Below are positions 35,559 through 45,332 of a DNA stretch of 64,000 nucleotides, piece by piece (within the stretch, counting starts at the first letter, position 1; every line of letters begins with the position of its first letter). The notes under the pieces are model-generated. The model saw nothing but the letters and a program-made list of their open reading frames with translations, was not told the DNA's origin and ran no database searches. Location: positions 248,001-312,000 of the forward strand of contig NZ_JAGOBJ010000003.1 of assembly GCF_017983445.1 (NCBI RefSeq), read 5' to 3'. Origin of the DNA: Halomonas sp. GTDB taxonomy: Bacteria; Pseudomonadota; Gammaproteobacteria; Pseudomonadales; Halomonadaceae. A program made the position numbers and the translations under genes.

Positions 35559-36670
35559 CAATTGGCTCCTGAGGAAGGGGTGTTGGAATGGGTTGGAATA
35601 CCTTGATGATACTGCGGGCTTAGCTCGTGCAGTGCTTCCATAAAGGCGGTAACGTTATCCGGATTGGTAAACTGGCTGATGCCGTGGCCCAGATTGAACA
35701 CATGGCCCGGGCCATGGCCGTAGCTTTCCAGCACGCGGGCGACTTCGGCACGAATCGCCGATGGGCGCGCAAACAGCACGTTGGGGTCCAGGTTGCCCTG
35801 TAGCGCAACCTTATGGCCCACGCGGGCACGGGCACTGGAGAGCTCGGTCGACCAGTCGATGCCCAGCGCATCGGCGCCCGCGCAGGCGATATGCTCAAGC
35901 CACTGGCCGCCGTTTTTGGTGAACAGAATCACCGGCACGCGGCGCCCGTCATGCTCGCGGATCAGCCCCGAGACGATCTGCTCCATATAACGCAGCGAAA
36001 ACTCCAGGTACGCAGGGGTGGAAAGCGCGCCGCCCCAGGTATCAAAAATCTGCACCGCCTGGGCGCCCGCGCGAATCTGGGCGTTCAGATAATCGGTCAC
36101 CGACTGCGCCAGGGTGTCCAGCAGCTGGTGCATGGTGTCCGGCGTGTCGTAAAGCATGGTTTTTAAATGGCGGAAGTCTTTGCTCGAACCGCCTTCCACC
36201 ATATAGGTCGCAAGCGTCCAGGGGCTGCCGGAAAAACCAATCAGCGGCATGCGCCCGTTCAGCTCTCGGCGAATAGTGGATACCGCACGCATCACGTAGT
36301 CCAGGTCGCGTTCGGCGTCCGGTACGCTGAGTGCGGCGACTTCATCAGCGGTGCGCACGGTCTTGCGAAACTTGGGGCCTTCGCCGGTTTCAAAATAGAG
36401 CCCGAGACCCATGGCGTCTGGAATCGTTAGAATATCTGAAAACAGAATCGCGGCGTCTAGCGGGTAGCGTTCCAGCGGCTGCAGGGTGACTTCGCAGGCC
36501 AGATCGTGGTTACGGCACAGATCCATAAAGCTGCCCGCATCGGCACGCCTGGCGCGGTATTCCGGTAGGTAGCGGCCAGCCTGGCGCATCATCCACACCG
36601 GCGTGCGGTCAACGGGCTGACGCGCCAGCGCGCGAAGGAAACGGTCGTTTTGCAAAGGTGTGGGGGTCAT
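35558..36670 (-). CDS. hemE: Uroporphyrinogen III decarboxylase
   Basis: A 370-residue enzyme that removes four carboxyl groups from uroporphyrinogen III to give coproporphyrinogen III in haem synthesis. Signatures [14 protein letters not shown] (start of the TIM barrel, substrate-binding Arg) and [19 protein letters not shown] are intact, as is the late HNLGHG-like [11 protein letters not shown]. The start at 36670 ([12 protein letters not shown]) fits the E. coli protein and has AGGG nine bases upstream; an ATG six bases earlier is too close. It is translationally coupled to speE. Confidence 0.96.
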   Translation of the reverse strand: MTPTPLQNDRFLRALARQPVDRTPVWMMRQAGRYLPEYRARRADAGSFMDLCRNHDLACEVTLQPLERYPLDAAILFSDILTIPDAMGLGLYFETGEGPKFRKTVRTADEVAALSVPDAERDLDYVMRAVSTIRRELNGRMPLIGFSGSPWTLATYMVEGGSSKDFRHLKTMLYDTPDTMHQLLDTLAQSVTDYLNAQIRAGAQAVQIFDTWGGALSTPAYLEFSLRYMEQIVSGLIREHDGRRVPVILFTKNGGQWLEHIACAGADALGIDWSTELSSARARVGHKVALQGNLDPNVLFARPSAIRAEVARVLESYGHGPGHVFNLGHGISQFTNPDNVTAFMEALHELSPQYHQGIPTHSNTPSSGAN

Positions 36671-36788
36671 AAACATTTACCCTAAAGAAATTTGCCTGCG
36701 GTGTATTTTAAACAGTATACAAAACAGTGCTTACAACTTATTTGAAACGACACCTGCAGGCCGCGAATCTTGAAACAGCCTTGCAAGT

Positions 36789-36837
36789 GTACTTGAAAGC
36801 GTACTTGAGAAACGTACTGGAGATTGTACTTTAGAAT
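36789..36837 (+). repeat. Four-copy degenerate 12/13-bp tandem repeat upstream of hemE
   Basis: Units GTACTTGAAAGC, GTACTTGAGAAAC, GTACTGGAGATT and GTACTTTAGAAT follow each other without gaps, about 120 bases before hemE and 105 bases past the mrpG stop. A further relative, CTTGAAACAGCC, lies about 20 bases before the first unit. Confidence 0.75.
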
Positions 36838-36942
36838 GAGCCAGTGAGCGGCGTATCGAAGTGAAAAGTATGGTGGTCAAATAAAAAAGCTTACCCAGTC
36901 GCGACCCTCTGTAGAAAGATCAGGGGGCCGCTGGTTCGATAT

Positions 36943-37347
36943 TTACTTCTTAGTCGAATTAGTCGAAAAAGGATAAACCTCATCCGTTGCCTTCTGGTCT
37001 TTCGCGCGATCGACTGGGCGCCGATCGCGAGCCCGTAGATCGCGGTAGACAGCAGTGCGCATAAGGAGCATGGCCACCACCGGCGCGGTGAGCATGACAA
37101 AGACCGTGATCAATAGCTCATGAATCACCAAGCGTGATTGCAGCGCCGAGAAGTACATCATCGAGGCGATAAGGATGGAACCGGTACCTAGCGTAATAGT
37201 AATGGCTGGGCCATGAATTCGCTGAAAGAAGTGCGGCAGCCTGACAAGGCCCAGAGCACCGATCAAAATAATCGCGCTTCCGAGCAGCAATAATAAAGTG
37301 ACCGGCAGACTGATCCATATCGGCAGGGCTTCCAGTTCGTGGTTCAT
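36943..37347 (-). CDS. mrpG: Mrp cation/proton antiporter subunit G
   Basis: A 134-residue subunit with three membrane spans (about residues 12-35, 45-65 and 72-97). The GALGLVRLPHFFQRIHGP motif is the MnhG/PhaG signature. A hydrophilic tail of about 30 residues is Lys/Arg/Asp-rich. It is the last gene of the operon and starts inside the end of mrpF (4-base overlap). It is required for assembly of the Mrp complex, which exports Na+ in exchange for protons and supports salt and alkali tolerance. Confidence 0.93.
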   Translation of the reverse strand: MNHELEALPIWISLPVTLLLLLGSAIILIGALGLVRLPHFFQRIHGPAITITLGTGSILIASMMYFSALQSRLVIHELLITVFVMLTAPVVAMLLMRTAVYRDLRARDRRPVDRAKDQKATDEVYPFSTNSTKK

Positions 37348-37622
37348 TCAATCACCTCGCCGCGCATAAGAAATTTAGTAAGCGCGACTGTCGATACAAA
37401 ACCAGTGAGCGCAATCAGCATCGCTGCCTCAAAATAAATCACGCTGCCAAAGCGTATACCCAAGGCAAGAGCAAGCAACATAGCGCACATCCATAAGGTA
37501 TCCAGCGCTAATACGCGATCCTGAGCAGTGGGGCCTAGCAGTAGGCGAATTGTACACAGCAGCATGGCTAATAGAACGCTAAGCAGTGTGATATTAATCG
37601 CCAGAGAAAGCAGTGCGGTCAT
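37344..37622 (-). CDS. mrpF: Mrp cation/proton antiporter subunit F
   Basis: A 92-residue subunit with three helices. The segment LLGPTAQDRVLALDTLWM is the MnhF signature, with the conserved Asp in the membrane-embedded part. It starts 12 bases after mrpE and overlaps mrpG by four bases. The length is normal for the family. Confidence 0.93.
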   Translation of the reverse strand: MTALLSLAINITLLSVLLAMLLCTIRLLLGPTAQDRVLALDTLWMCAMLLALALGIRFGSVIYFEAAMLIALTGFVSTVALTKFLMRGEVIE

Positions 37623-37634
37623 AAAGAACTCCGC

Positions 37635-38132
37635 TTATTCATGTTCAAAAATCTCGATCAATGGCTGTTCATATCGCGTTTTAATGGTGTCAATCCACCA
37701 CTGTTCATCGTGAAAGTCAAAAACATGGAGCGCCAGGTCATTGGAGTCAGGCAATTGTTCCACCCACACGGTGCCGGGTGTTGAGTTGATCAGGCAAGAT
37801 AGGAGTGCCAAGCCATACGGGTCTTTAATATCCAGTGGCACACGGATGAACTGCGATTCCACTCCCTTAGCATTGAATAAAATAATGCGACTGACGTTGA
37901 AGCAAGAGCGTACGATTTCCACCATCGACATAAACAGCAGTCGTGCCAATACGAGCGGTTTACGAAAAGGAGCAGGGGCAAGCGGGCGCAATGGCCTAGC
38001 GAGCAGCGGAGCGGCAATAGCCAAGACACTACCCAGCAAAATCTGTGCGGGAGCAATACTTTGGCTCAGCAGTAGCCACATGACCAGTAAGGCGCCCGAT
38101 AGGACAGGAGAAGGAAGCCAGCGCAATGTCAT
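37635..38132 (-). CDS. mrpE: Mrp cation/proton antiporter subunit E
   Basis: A 165-residue subunit with two to three N-terminal spans (VLSGALLVMWLLLSQS) and a cytoplasmic C-terminal half holding the conserved INSTPGTVWVEQLPDSNDLALHVFD, quoted here in two parts: INSTPGTVW and LALHVFDFHD. It overlaps mrpD by four bases. MrpE stabilises the complex and is needed for full antiport. Confidence 0.92.
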   Translation of the reverse strand: MTLRWLPSPVLSGALLVMWLLLSQSIAPAQILLGSVLAIAAPLLARPLRPLAPAPFRKPLVLARLLFMSMVEIVRSCFNVSRIILFNAKGVESQFIRVPLDIKDPYGLALLSCLINSTPGTVWVEQLPDSNDLALHVFDFHDEQWWIDTIKTRYEQPLIEIFEHE

Positions 38133-39748
38133 TGAGTCGTCTCCTCAAGCGTAGCGCCAATAACTACTGTTGAATTCAAGCGTTCCAAATAAATATCAGG
38201 TTGGTTGAGTGTTTCTGTACTGCGCTCCAGAAAAGCCATCGTGGGGCCTGCCTGGACGGTTAGTAGGACACAGGCCAGTAACAACGTAGTAATTGGCATT
38301 ACTTCAGAACGCTGCAGGTGGGGTGCCACCGGATTCTGAGCGGCCCAAAACGTTCGCACGCCAAAGCGCATCAACGAAATAATGCCCGCTAACCCCGAGA
38401 GTACGACTAGCGTAATCATTAGCCAAGTTACCAAGCTAATACCCATAGCGGCGTCTTCGGGGTTCAGCAGTCTATGGAAGAGGCTGAATTTAGCGATAAA
38501 ACCGGACAGAGGCGGGAGCCCGGTAATTATCAGCGCGCAGCAGGCGAAGGCCAGGCCCAGAAAGGCCAGTGCACCTGAAATAGCCTTTCCAACGGGCTCT
38601 CCCGGCTTATCCTCGACCGCGAAAGCCTCCATGGTCAACGCCAACATGGCTGCCCCTGGGGTTCGGATGCGGTCAATTAATTCAATTAGCAGGAGAAACG
38701 CCGCAACAGCCAGCGTTGAACTGATCAAGTAAAAGAGCGCCACATTGATGAGCTCCGGTTGGCCGTATCCTACGGCAGCCAGTAGTGTGCCCGATGATAT
38801 TACCGCTGCATAGCCTGCCATGCGGCCAGGTTCCTGGCTGGCCAGAATGCCTATAGTGCCAAAGGCAAGGGTAGCAAGGCCCCCCCAGAGAAGAAGATCA
38901 AAACCGAAACCGGCGGCTGGGCCTTCTGAGAACAGTAGTAACCACAGCCGGATCAATACATACACGCCGATTTTGGTCATCAACACCATCATTGCGGCTA
39001 CCGGTGGTGAAGCGGCCGAGTACGTTGTGGGTAGCCAGAAACCTAGCGGCCACATGGCGCTCTTGGTCAGAAACGCTAGCGCTAGAATGACAACACCAAT
39101 TTTTAGTAGCACTAAGTCTTCCGGATTCAGCATATTCAAGCGTGCCGCTAAATCGGTCATATTAAGCGTGCCAGTCGTCGCATAAATCAGCGCTACACCG
39201 ATCAAGAAGAAAAATGACGCTAATAAATTGACGACGATGTACTGCATGCCTGCACGGATACGCATGCTGTTGTAGCCATGTAGTACCAAACCATAAGAGG
39301 CCGCCAGCATCACCTCAAAGAAAACGAACAGGTTAAACAAGTCATTAGTAAGAAAAGCCCCGTTAATGCCCATTAACAAAAATTGAAATAACGAGTGAAA
39401 ATGCACCCCAATCCGGCTCCAGCGGGTCATCGCAAAGACTAGAGACGCGGTTGCCAATACCGATGCGAGTAGCAGCATCACTGCTGTTAGCCGGTCAACT
39501 AATAAGACAATACCAAACGGGGCCGCCCAGTTAGCCGAAAGATATAGGCCAATGCCATCCGGCCAGTATTCATGATCTGCCAGCAAGAGAAGCGCCACCG
39601 AAGTCACCAACATGGCCAACGTACTGGCTAGGTTTATGAAAAACTTTTTTTGGTGATGGCGCTCATTAATCAGTATCAGCCCCGCGCCAAATATCAAGGG
39701 CAGCAACACAGGCGCCAGGATTAAATGTTGTACCCAAGAGAGACTCAT
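38129..39748 (-). CDS. mrpD: Mrp cation/proton antiporter subunit D
   Basis: A 539-residue subunit related to NuoM/NuoN of respiratory complex I, with about 14 membrane helices. The conserved Glu in FVFFEVMLAASYGLVLHG and the Lys in LALAFLTKSAMWPLGFWLP form the buried proton path. It overlaps mrpC and mrpE by four bases each, so the whole operon is translationally coupled. The length is slightly over the usual 490-510. Confidence 0.94.
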   Translation of the reverse strand: MSLSWVQHLILAPVLLPLIFGAGLILINERHHQKKFFINLASTLAMLVTSVALLLLADHEYWPDGIGLYLSANWAAPFGIVLLVDRLTAVMLLLASVLATASLVFAMTRWSRIGVHFHSLFQFLLMGINGAFLTNDLFNLFVFFEVMLAASYGLVLHGYNSMRIRAGMQYIVVNLLASFFFLIGVALIYATTGTLNMTDLAARLNMLNPEDLVLLKIGVVILALAFLTKSAMWPLGFWLPTTYSAASPPVAAMMVLMTKIGVYVLIRLWLLLFSEGPAAGFGFDLLLWGGLATLAFGTIGILASQEPGRMAGYAAVISSGTLLAAVGYGQPELINVALFYLISSTLAVAAFLLLIELIDRIRTPGAAMLALTMEAFAVEDKPGEPVGKAISGALAFLGLAFACCALIITGLPPLSGFIAKFSLFHRLLNPEDAAMGISLVTWLMITLVVLSGLAGIISLMRFGVRTFWAAQNPVAPHLQRSEVMPITTLLLACVLLTVQAGPTMAFLERSTETLNQPDIYLERLNSTVVIGATLEETTQ

Positions 39749-40089
39749 CGATTGGTCTCCTTGCCGTCAACGTGGTCGGTTCCCGTGAGACCGCGGGCGC
39801 CGATCATTACCACAAGATAAAGCGCCGTAGTGGCAAAGCCGATCACGATAGCTGTTAACACCAGTGCCTGCGGCATAGGGTCGGCATATAGAGCAGGGTC
39901 GATAGCACCCTCGGCAAGTGTTAAAGGTGGCTGATTGATGGTGAGTCGCCCCATGATGAAGATAAATAGGTTAACCGCATAAGAAATAAGCAATAAGCCA
40001 ATAATGACCTGAAAGGTTCGTGGGCGAAGTAGTAACCACACCCCGGAGCCAAACATGATGCCCATTGCAATGGCAATAACTGCTTCCAT
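39745..40089 (-). CDS. mrpC: Mrp cation/proton antiporter subunit C
   Basis: A 114-residue homologue of complex-I NuoK with three helices. Conserved TFQVIIGLLLISYAVNLFIF and DPMPQALVLTAIVIGFATTA include the DP-QALVLTAIVIG signature of the family. Start at 40089 overlaps the mrpA stop by one base. Confidence 0.94.
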   Translation of the reverse strand: MEAVIAIAMGIMFGSGVWLLLRPRTFQVIIGLLLISYAVNLFIFIMGRLTINQPPLTLAEGAIDPALYADPMPQALVLTAIVIGFATTALYLVVMIGARGLTGTDHVDGKETNR

Positions 40090-42995
40090 TATTTGGTCTC
40101 CTGTTGAGTAGGGAGGGGCGCCGGTGCCGTGGTGGCGGGCAGGCGGTGGCTGCGTACAGATTGGTGCGCCAAGGCGACAAGAATCAGTATGGAGGAACCT
40201 ACCACTACGCCAAATACGCCTAAGTCAAAAATGAACGCACTAGGCAGGTGCACTTCACCCAGAAGCGGGAGCGTGAAGTGTGCGGTGTGAGTGGTCAGGA
40301 ACGGATAACCCAATAGCCAGGCGCCCAGGCCGGTCGCACAGGCAGTGAGTAGACCAAATGCAATCCAGCGATGAGGTTGAAGGCGTAAGTGTTTTTCAAC
40401 CCACTGAGTACCTGCCAGCATGTATTGAACGATGATAGCAACCGCAAAAGTCAAACCTGCAACGAAACCACCACCAGGCAGGTTATGGCCGCGAATAAAG
40501 AAGTAGGCCGCAATAACCCCCATCACCGGTAACAGCAAGCGCAAATAAACGCTGGGAATTTTGAGATAGCCTGTTTCCACCTGCTGAATGGGCGTTTGAC
40601 CTGCAGCAGGGTCAACGCTATTAGTCTGTTGAGCGGGAATGGGCAGACTTTCAGGCGCCGGACGGAAGCGCCGCAGCAGCGCGTAAACGGTCAGCGCCAC
40701 AATAGCCAGTACCGCAATTTCACCCAGAGTGTCGAAACTGCGGAAATCGACGAGCAGCACATTGACCACGTTGCTTCCCCCACCTTCACTTAAGGCGCGG
40801 GTAAGGAAAAAATCAGAAATACCCCCTTCAGAAGGTGTACGCAGCAATGCCGCATAGCTTACCAATGCCATTGCTAGGCCAGCACAGGCCGCAATGATGA
40901 CATCGCGTGAGCGGCGAAGTAACGCGCTTTTTTTGGTCGTAAGGTTTAGCTCACGCGGTACTATACGGGGAGGGAGCCAGCGCAGGCCTAACAAAATCAG
41001 CACTGTGGTGATGGTTTCCACCATCAGTTGCGTAAGCGCCAGGTCTGGTGCGGACAGCCACAAGAACGCCATGCTGGTAACGATTCCCACGCCACCGACC
41101 AGGCTAAGTGCTGCCAAACGATGGTATTTGGCTTGCCAGGCTGCCGCGACGGCACAGATAGCCCCAATGAGCCATAGCCCCGCAAATAGCCAGGAAAACT
41201 CCCCATTAGCAGGCAGAACAAGCAGGGATACCGGCCGTACAATCAGCATTGGCACTGCCAGGAGCATGATGACCATCAACAGAAGCTGGGGCTGTAAGCG
41301 CCGAGTTCCGAGGATTTTTTCCAGTAATGATGCGCTTGATGAAAGGCGCAGCATGGTGCTCTCGTAGGCTTGCTTGCCATTAAACCGGCCAAGCAGCGGC
41401 ACGTAGGTTGATTGGATGAGCCCGTAACGGGTGCGTAGCCATATATAAAAGGCCACACCGCCCATTAATGCCACGATGCTCATCATTAGAGGAATATTGA
41501 ACCCGTGCCAAACGGCGAGGCTGTAGTAAGGGGTTGTATCTCCTAATACAGATGTAACCGCGACATTCAAGAATGGTCCGATACTAAGGCTGGGAATAAC
41601 GCCAACGACCAAACAGCACAGCACTAGAAATTCAACAGGAAAACGCATCCAGCGCGGTGGCTCATGTGGTTGTTTTGGCAAATCATCAGGCTGCTTACCG
41701 AAAAAGACGTAAATAAAACGCAGCGAGTACGTGACACCAAAAATGCCCATTAATACCGCCGCAATCGACATTCCCCAGTTGCGTGCCGAACCAACCGCCA
41801 GCGCTTCAGCGAAAAACATTTCTTTTGAGATGAAGCCGTTAAGCAGCGGTACGCCCGCCATGGCAGCACTAGCCACAATGGCCAGCGTCGCTGTATAGGG
41901 CAGGGCCCCGTAGAGTCCGCGTAGATGACGCATATCACGCGTACCGGTTTCATGGTCGATGATGCCGGCAGCCATAAAGAGGGATGCCTTAAACGTGGCA
42001 TGATTAAGCGTATGGAAAATAGCGGCCACCAGCGCCAGCGGGCTGCCAATACCCAGCAGGACCATAATCAGGCCCAGATGGCTGATGGTTGAATAGGCAA
42101 GCAGCCCCTTGAGGTCATGCTGGAAGATAGCCGAGAAAGCCCCAATCAATAGCGTACATACGCCTGCGCCAGCAATTAACCAGGTCCATTCCGGAGTGCC
42201 GGATAACGCGGGCCATAGGCGCATCAGTAAAAATACCCCCGCTTTCACCATGGTCGCCGAATGCAGAAAGGCGGATACCGGTGTGGGAGCGGCCATGGCG
42301 TGAGGCAGCCAAAAATGGAAAGGGAACTGGGCACTCTTGGTGAGCGCTCCTAATGCGACCAGCAGCAGCATGGGCCGATAGAGGGAGTGATCTCGAATGA
42401 GGTCTCCCGATGCCAGAACGACATCAAGCGAGTAGCTGCCCACCATATGACCAAGCAGTAATACGCCGATCAACAGGCAGAGGCCGCCGCTTGCGGTTAC
42501 GGTGAATGCCATGCGCGCGCCTCGGCGCGCATCGGCTCGGTGATGCCAGTAACCGATCAATAAAAACGAGGTGATACTGGTCAGTTCCCAGAAAATCACC
42601 AGCTGTATCAGGTTGCCCGAGAGCACCACGCCCAGCATTGAAGCCATAAAGGCGAGCAGGAAAGAAAAGAATCGCGGTACAGGGTCTGCAGGCGACATGT
42701 AGTAGCGGGCATAGATAACTACCAGTAAACCAATGCCTTGAATGAGCATGGCAAATAACCAGGCCAGGCCATCCATGCGTAACATGATGTTCAGGCCAAC
42801 ATCCGGTAGCCAGGCAAATTCACTGCGGACAATCTCGCCGGTGCCTATCTGGGTATATAAGTAGCTTGTAATCAGCAGCCCGGACAGGGTGACGCCGCCT
42901 GCGAGCCACGCTTCCCGATTTCGGGCATTGGCAGGCATCAGTGCGGCCATGATACTGGCAATGAAAGGCGTTATAATCAGTATAAGTAGCAGCAT
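40089..42995 (-). CDS. mrpA: Mrp antiporter subunit A fused to subunit B
   Basis: A 968-residue fusion. Residues 1-about 660 are a NuoL-like MrpA core with some 16-18 helices, including the buried Glu in FWELTSITSFLLIG and Lys in LGALTKSAQFPFHFWLP. A MrpA tail (about 660-790, SAPDLALTQLMVETITT) follows. From about residue 815 a MnhB domain begins (LLPVMGVIAAYFFIRGHNLP and GGFVAGLTFA). Fused MrpAB is known in many Gammaproteobacteria. It is the first gene of the operon, which makes an Na+(Li+,K+)/H+ exchanger of the inner membrane, fitting a halophile. Confidence 0.95.
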   Translation of the reverse strand: MLLLILIITPFIASIMAALMPANARNREAWLAGGVTLSGLLITSYLYTQIGTGEIVRSEFAWLPDVGLNIMLRMDGLAWLFAMLIQGIGLLVVIYARYYMSPADPVPRFFSFLLAFMASMLGVVLSGNLIQLVIFWELTSITSFLLIGYWHHRADARRGARMAFTVTASGGLCLLIGVLLLGHMVGSYSLDVVLASGDLIRDHSLYRPMLLLVALGALTKSAQFPFHFWLPHAMAAPTPVSAFLHSATMVKAGVFLLMRLWPALSGTPEWTWLIAGAGVCTLLIGAFSAIFQHDLKGLLAYSTISHLGLIMVLLGIGSPLALVAAIFHTLNHATFKASLFMAAGIIDHETGTRDMRHLRGLYGALPYTATLAIVASAAMAGVPLLNGFISKEMFFAEALAVGSARNWGMSIAAVLMGIFGVTYSLRFIYVFFGKQPDDLPKQPHEPPRWMRFPVEFLVLCCLVVGVIPSLSIGPFLNVAVTSVLGDTTPYYSLAVWHGFNIPLMMSIVALMGGVAFYIWLRTRYGLIQSTYVPLLGRFNGKQAYESTMLRLSSSASLLEKILGTRRLQPQLLLMVIMLLAVPMLIVRPVSLLVLPANGEFSWLFAGLWLIGAICAVAAAWQAKYHRLAALSLVGGVGIVTSMAFLWLSAPDLALTQLMVETITTVLILLGLRWLPPRIVPRELNLTTKKSALLRRSRDVIIAACAGLAMALVSYAALLRTPSEGGISDFFLTRALSEGGGSNVVNVLLVDFRSFDTLGEIAVLAIVALTVYALLRRFRPAPESLPIPAQQTNSVDPAAGQTPIQQVETGYLKIPSVYLRLLLPVMGVIAAYFFIRGHNLPGGGFVAGLTFAVAIIVQYMLAGTQWVEKHLRLQPHRWIAFGLLTACATGLGAWLLGYPFLTTHTAHFTLPLLGEVHLPSAFIFDLGVFGVVVGSSILILVALAHQSVRSHRLPATTAPAPLPTQQETK

Positions 42996-43157
42996 GGATT
43001 TCCGTGAAATAGTAAAAAGAGTCTGGGATCTCAGCGGTTATCCCGCCGCTAAAAATGGTCTATCTGATTAAATGAGCGCGCTTTTTACGGGGCCTTTTTC
43101 TTCATTAATACAGCTGTATCTGACTTTTAAGTCCTAAAATTTACTCGAAAGACCGTG

Positions 43158-43186
43158 TTGAAACAATCCGAATGCATGCGTAATAA
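43158..43186 (+). promoter_or_regulatory. Sigma-70 promoter candidate for ribA
   Basis: TTGAAA, a 17-base spacer, then TAATAA. Predicted start near 43193, giving ribA a leader of about 150 bases. Confidence 0.55.
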
Positions 43187-43194
43187 ACGCACAT

Positions 43195-43229
43195 GCCAGA
43201 CAAATACTGATGTTTGTCAGGCCTTTTTT
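43195..43229 (+). terminator. Terminator-like hairpin in the ribA leader
   Basis: GCC-A-GACAAA pairs with TTTGTC-A-GGC (one A/A mismatch) around an 8-base loop, followed by C and six T. It would form at the very 5' end of the predicted ribA transcript or end a short plus-strand RNA. Confidence 0.55.
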
Positions 43230-43344
43230 GCTTCAATTTTAGTGGGTAACAGTCGTGAGGCGTGAGTCGCTTCCTGATAAACTGTCAGCTCACTTTGCCA
43301 ACACTGGTGTGGTTAACTGGTTTGGTTAATCAGCGAGGTAACCT

Positions 43345-43980
43345 GTGACCATCCGCTTCATTGCTGCTTCCCGACTGCCCACCCCCTGGGCCACGTTCAC
43401 CATGCACGGCTTCGAAGACGAAGCGACGGGCAAAGATCATATCGCTTTAACGTTAGGCGATGTTGATGGCGGTGAACCAGTATTGGGACGCGTACATTCA
43501 GAGTGCTTAACCGGCGATGCGCTGTTCTCTATGCGCTGTGACTGTGGCTACCAGTTGCAGGAGGCGCTTAAGCGTATCGCAGAAGAGGGCCGTGGCGTAC
43601 TGCTTTATTTGCGCCAGGAGGGGCGCGGTATTGGTCTGCTCAATAAAATCCGAGCCTATCACCTGCAGGACCAGGGTGCGGACACGGTAGAGGCCAACGA
43701 GCAGCTAGGCTTTGGCGCCGATATGCGCCGCTATGATCTGTGTGTGCCCATGCTCAATCATCTGGGGGTTACCGCGCTCAGGCTGATGACCAATAACCCG
43801 CGTAAAGTCGATGCGCTTACCCGTGATGGGGTCAATGTGGTCGAACGGCTGCCTATTACCACCGGCCTCAATCCACATAACGAGCAGTACCTTGCCACCA
43901 AGGCAGGCAAGCTTGGTCATATGATGGCGCTGGGCGACTTTACTCAGGCAAGCGATGTAGATATCGAGCGAAAAGGCTGA
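43345..43980 (+). CDS. ribA: GTP cyclohydrolase II
   Basis: A 211-residue enzyme opening riboflavin synthesis by converting GTP to a diaminopyrimidine, formate and pyrophosphate. The zinc ligands lie in [20 protein letters not shown] (Cys54, 65 and 67); [20 protein letters not shown] is the GTP-binding and catalytic block. The GTG start at 43345 follows GAGG. It is a stand-alone RibA without a fused RibB domain. No other rib genes are close by. Confidence 0.95.
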   Translation: MTIRFIAASRLPTPWATFTMHGFEDEATGKDHIALTLGDVDGGEPVLGRVHSECLTGDALFSMRCDCGYQLQEALKRIAEEGRGVLLYLRQEGRGIGLLNKIRAYHLQDQGADTVEANEQLGFGADMRRYDLCVPMLNHLGVTALRLMTNNPRKVDALTRDGVNVVERLPITTGLNPHNEQYLATKAGKLGHMMALGDFTQASDVDIERKG

Positions 43981-44058
43981 AAATAACGCCTTAATGCGGT
44001 CAAAACTGCCAAAAATTGCTTTTTCTTAAACTTTTTTGCCCGGTGTCTGGGCTATGTT

Positions 44059-44106
44059 GATACAGAACGGTTTTGATACAGACCGATGCTGATACATAGC
44101 AGGACG
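44059..44106 (+). repeat. Three-copy 16-bp tandem repeat upstream of the alcohol dehydrogenase
   Basis: GATACAGAACGGTTTT, GATACAGACCGATGCT and GATACATAGCAGGACG follow each other exactly, with GATACA constant. The array ends 34 bases before the gene start. Confidence 0.75.
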
Positions 44107-44140
44107 CTACCTATCTGCAAAAGAGTAAGGAGAAGCAACG

Positions 44141-45310
44141 ATGAAAGCACTTTGCTGGCATGGCAAAAATGACGTTCGTTACGACACGGTTCCTGATCCT
44201 GAAATAGAACATCCCCGCGACGCTATTATCAATGTAAGCAGCTGCGCCATCTGCGGCTCTGACTTGCACCTTTACGATCACTTTATTCCCGGTATGCAAT
44301 GCGGTGATGTACTTGGCCATGAGTTTATGGGCGAAGTCATGGAAGTGGGCAGCGCTAACAAGAAGCTTAAAGTCGGCGACCGGGTAGTGGTGCCGTTCAC
44401 TATTTTCTGCGGCGAATGCGAGCAGTGCCAGCGCGGCAACTACTCGGTTTGCGAGCGCTCCAACCGCAATAAATCTCTGGCCGACAAGGCCTTTGGCCAC
44501 GGCGGCGCTGGGCTGTTTGGTTACTCGCATTTAACCGGCGGCTACGCAGGCGGCCAGGCAGAATTTGTCCGCGTGCCGTTTGCCGATACCACGCATATCA
44601 AAGTCCCCGACACGCTCACCGACGAGCAAGTGCTGTTTCTGGGGGATATTTTCCCAACCGGCTGGCAGGCCGCCGTACAGTGCGATATTCAGCCCACCGA
44701 TACGGTCGTTATCTGGGGCGCTGGGCCTGTTGGTCAGTTCTGTATTCGCAGCGCCGTCTTACTGGGCGCCCGTCAGGTAGTGGTCATCGATAACGTGCCC
44801 GAGCGACTTTCCATGGCCCAGGCAGGCGGGGCAATAACGATCAATTTCGATCATGAGAGCGTGCTTGGCCGTTTGCAGGAGCTGACCAACGGCAAAGGCC
44901 CAGAAAAATGTATCGATGCGGTAGGCCTTGAAGCCCATGCCACACGCTCACTGGATTCTGCCTATGACCGGGTCAAGCAGGCGATGATGCTCGAAAGCGA
45001 CCGCGCCCATGTACTGCGCGAGATGATTTACGTATGTCGTCCTGCTGGTGTCCTGTCCATCCCCGGCGTTTACGGCGGGCTTGTCGATAAAATCCCCATG
45101 GGCGCGCTAATGAATAAGGGGCTCACCGTGCGCACCGGCCAGACCCACGTGAATCGCTGGACAGATGACCTGCTCAAGCGTATTGATGAGGGGCAGATCG
45201 ATCCCTCTTTTGTTATTACCCACTCCGTAGGCCTGGATCAGGGGCCTGAAATGTATAAGACCTTCCGCGAGAAGCAGGATGGTTGCGTCAAGGTGATTCT
45301 CAAACCTTGA
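44141..45310 (+). CDS. Zinc-dependent alcohol dehydrogenase, formaldehyde-dehydrogenase-like
   Basis: A 389-residue medium-chain dehydrogenase. The catalytic zinc site is CAICGSDLH with GHEFMGEV, the structural zinc loop is [15 protein letters not shown], and the Rossmann turn is [10 protein letters not shown]. The GWQAAVQ segment and the long insert around residues 110-130 are typical of glutathione-independent formaldehyde dehydrogenase relatives (COG1063), which carry bound NAD. AAGGAG precedes the ATG. It is followed 22 bases later by a small membrane protein gene, so the two probably form an operon, likely stress-related. Confidence 0.88.
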   Translation: MKALCWHGKNDVRYDTVPDPEIEHPRDAIINVSSCAICGSDLHLYDHFIPGMQCGDVLGHEFMGEVMEVGSANKKLKVGDRVVVPFTIFCGECEQCQRGNYSVCERSNRNKSLADKAFGHGGAGLFGYSHLTGGYAGGQAEFVRVPFADTTHIKVPDTLTDEQVLFLGDIFPTGWQAAVQCDIQPTDTVVIWGAGPVGQFCIRSAVLLGARQVVVIDNVPERLSMAQAGGAITINFDHESVLGRLQELTNGKGPEKCIDAVGLEAHATRSLDSAYDRVKQAMMLESDRAHVLREMIYVCRPAGVLSIPGVYGGLVDKIPMGALMNKGLTVRTGQTHVNRWTDDLLKRIDEGQIDPSFVITHSVGLDQGPEMYKTFREKQDGCVKVILKP

Positions 45311-45332
45311 CCAACAAGCCATGGAGGTAGCT

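Larger units (their letters stand above)
42996..43344. other. Divergent intergenic region between mrpA and ribA
   Basis: About 350 bases with no supported gene. It holds a sigma-70 promoter candidate pointing toward ribA (43158-43186), a terminator-like hairpin right after it, and presumably the mrp promoter on the other strand. No RFN/FMN riboswitch consensus is seen. Confidence 0.55.

Noticed and set aside
36741-36842. Roughly 34-codon plus-strand frame over the hemE-upstream repeat, predicting a helical peptide
   Set aside because: The peptide pattern follows from the DNA repeat; no ribosome site, and one unit is 13 bases long so the frame shifts between units.
42996-43344. FMN (RFN) riboswitch before ribA
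   Set aside because: None of the conserved RFN core sequences was seen; only a simple hairpin is present.
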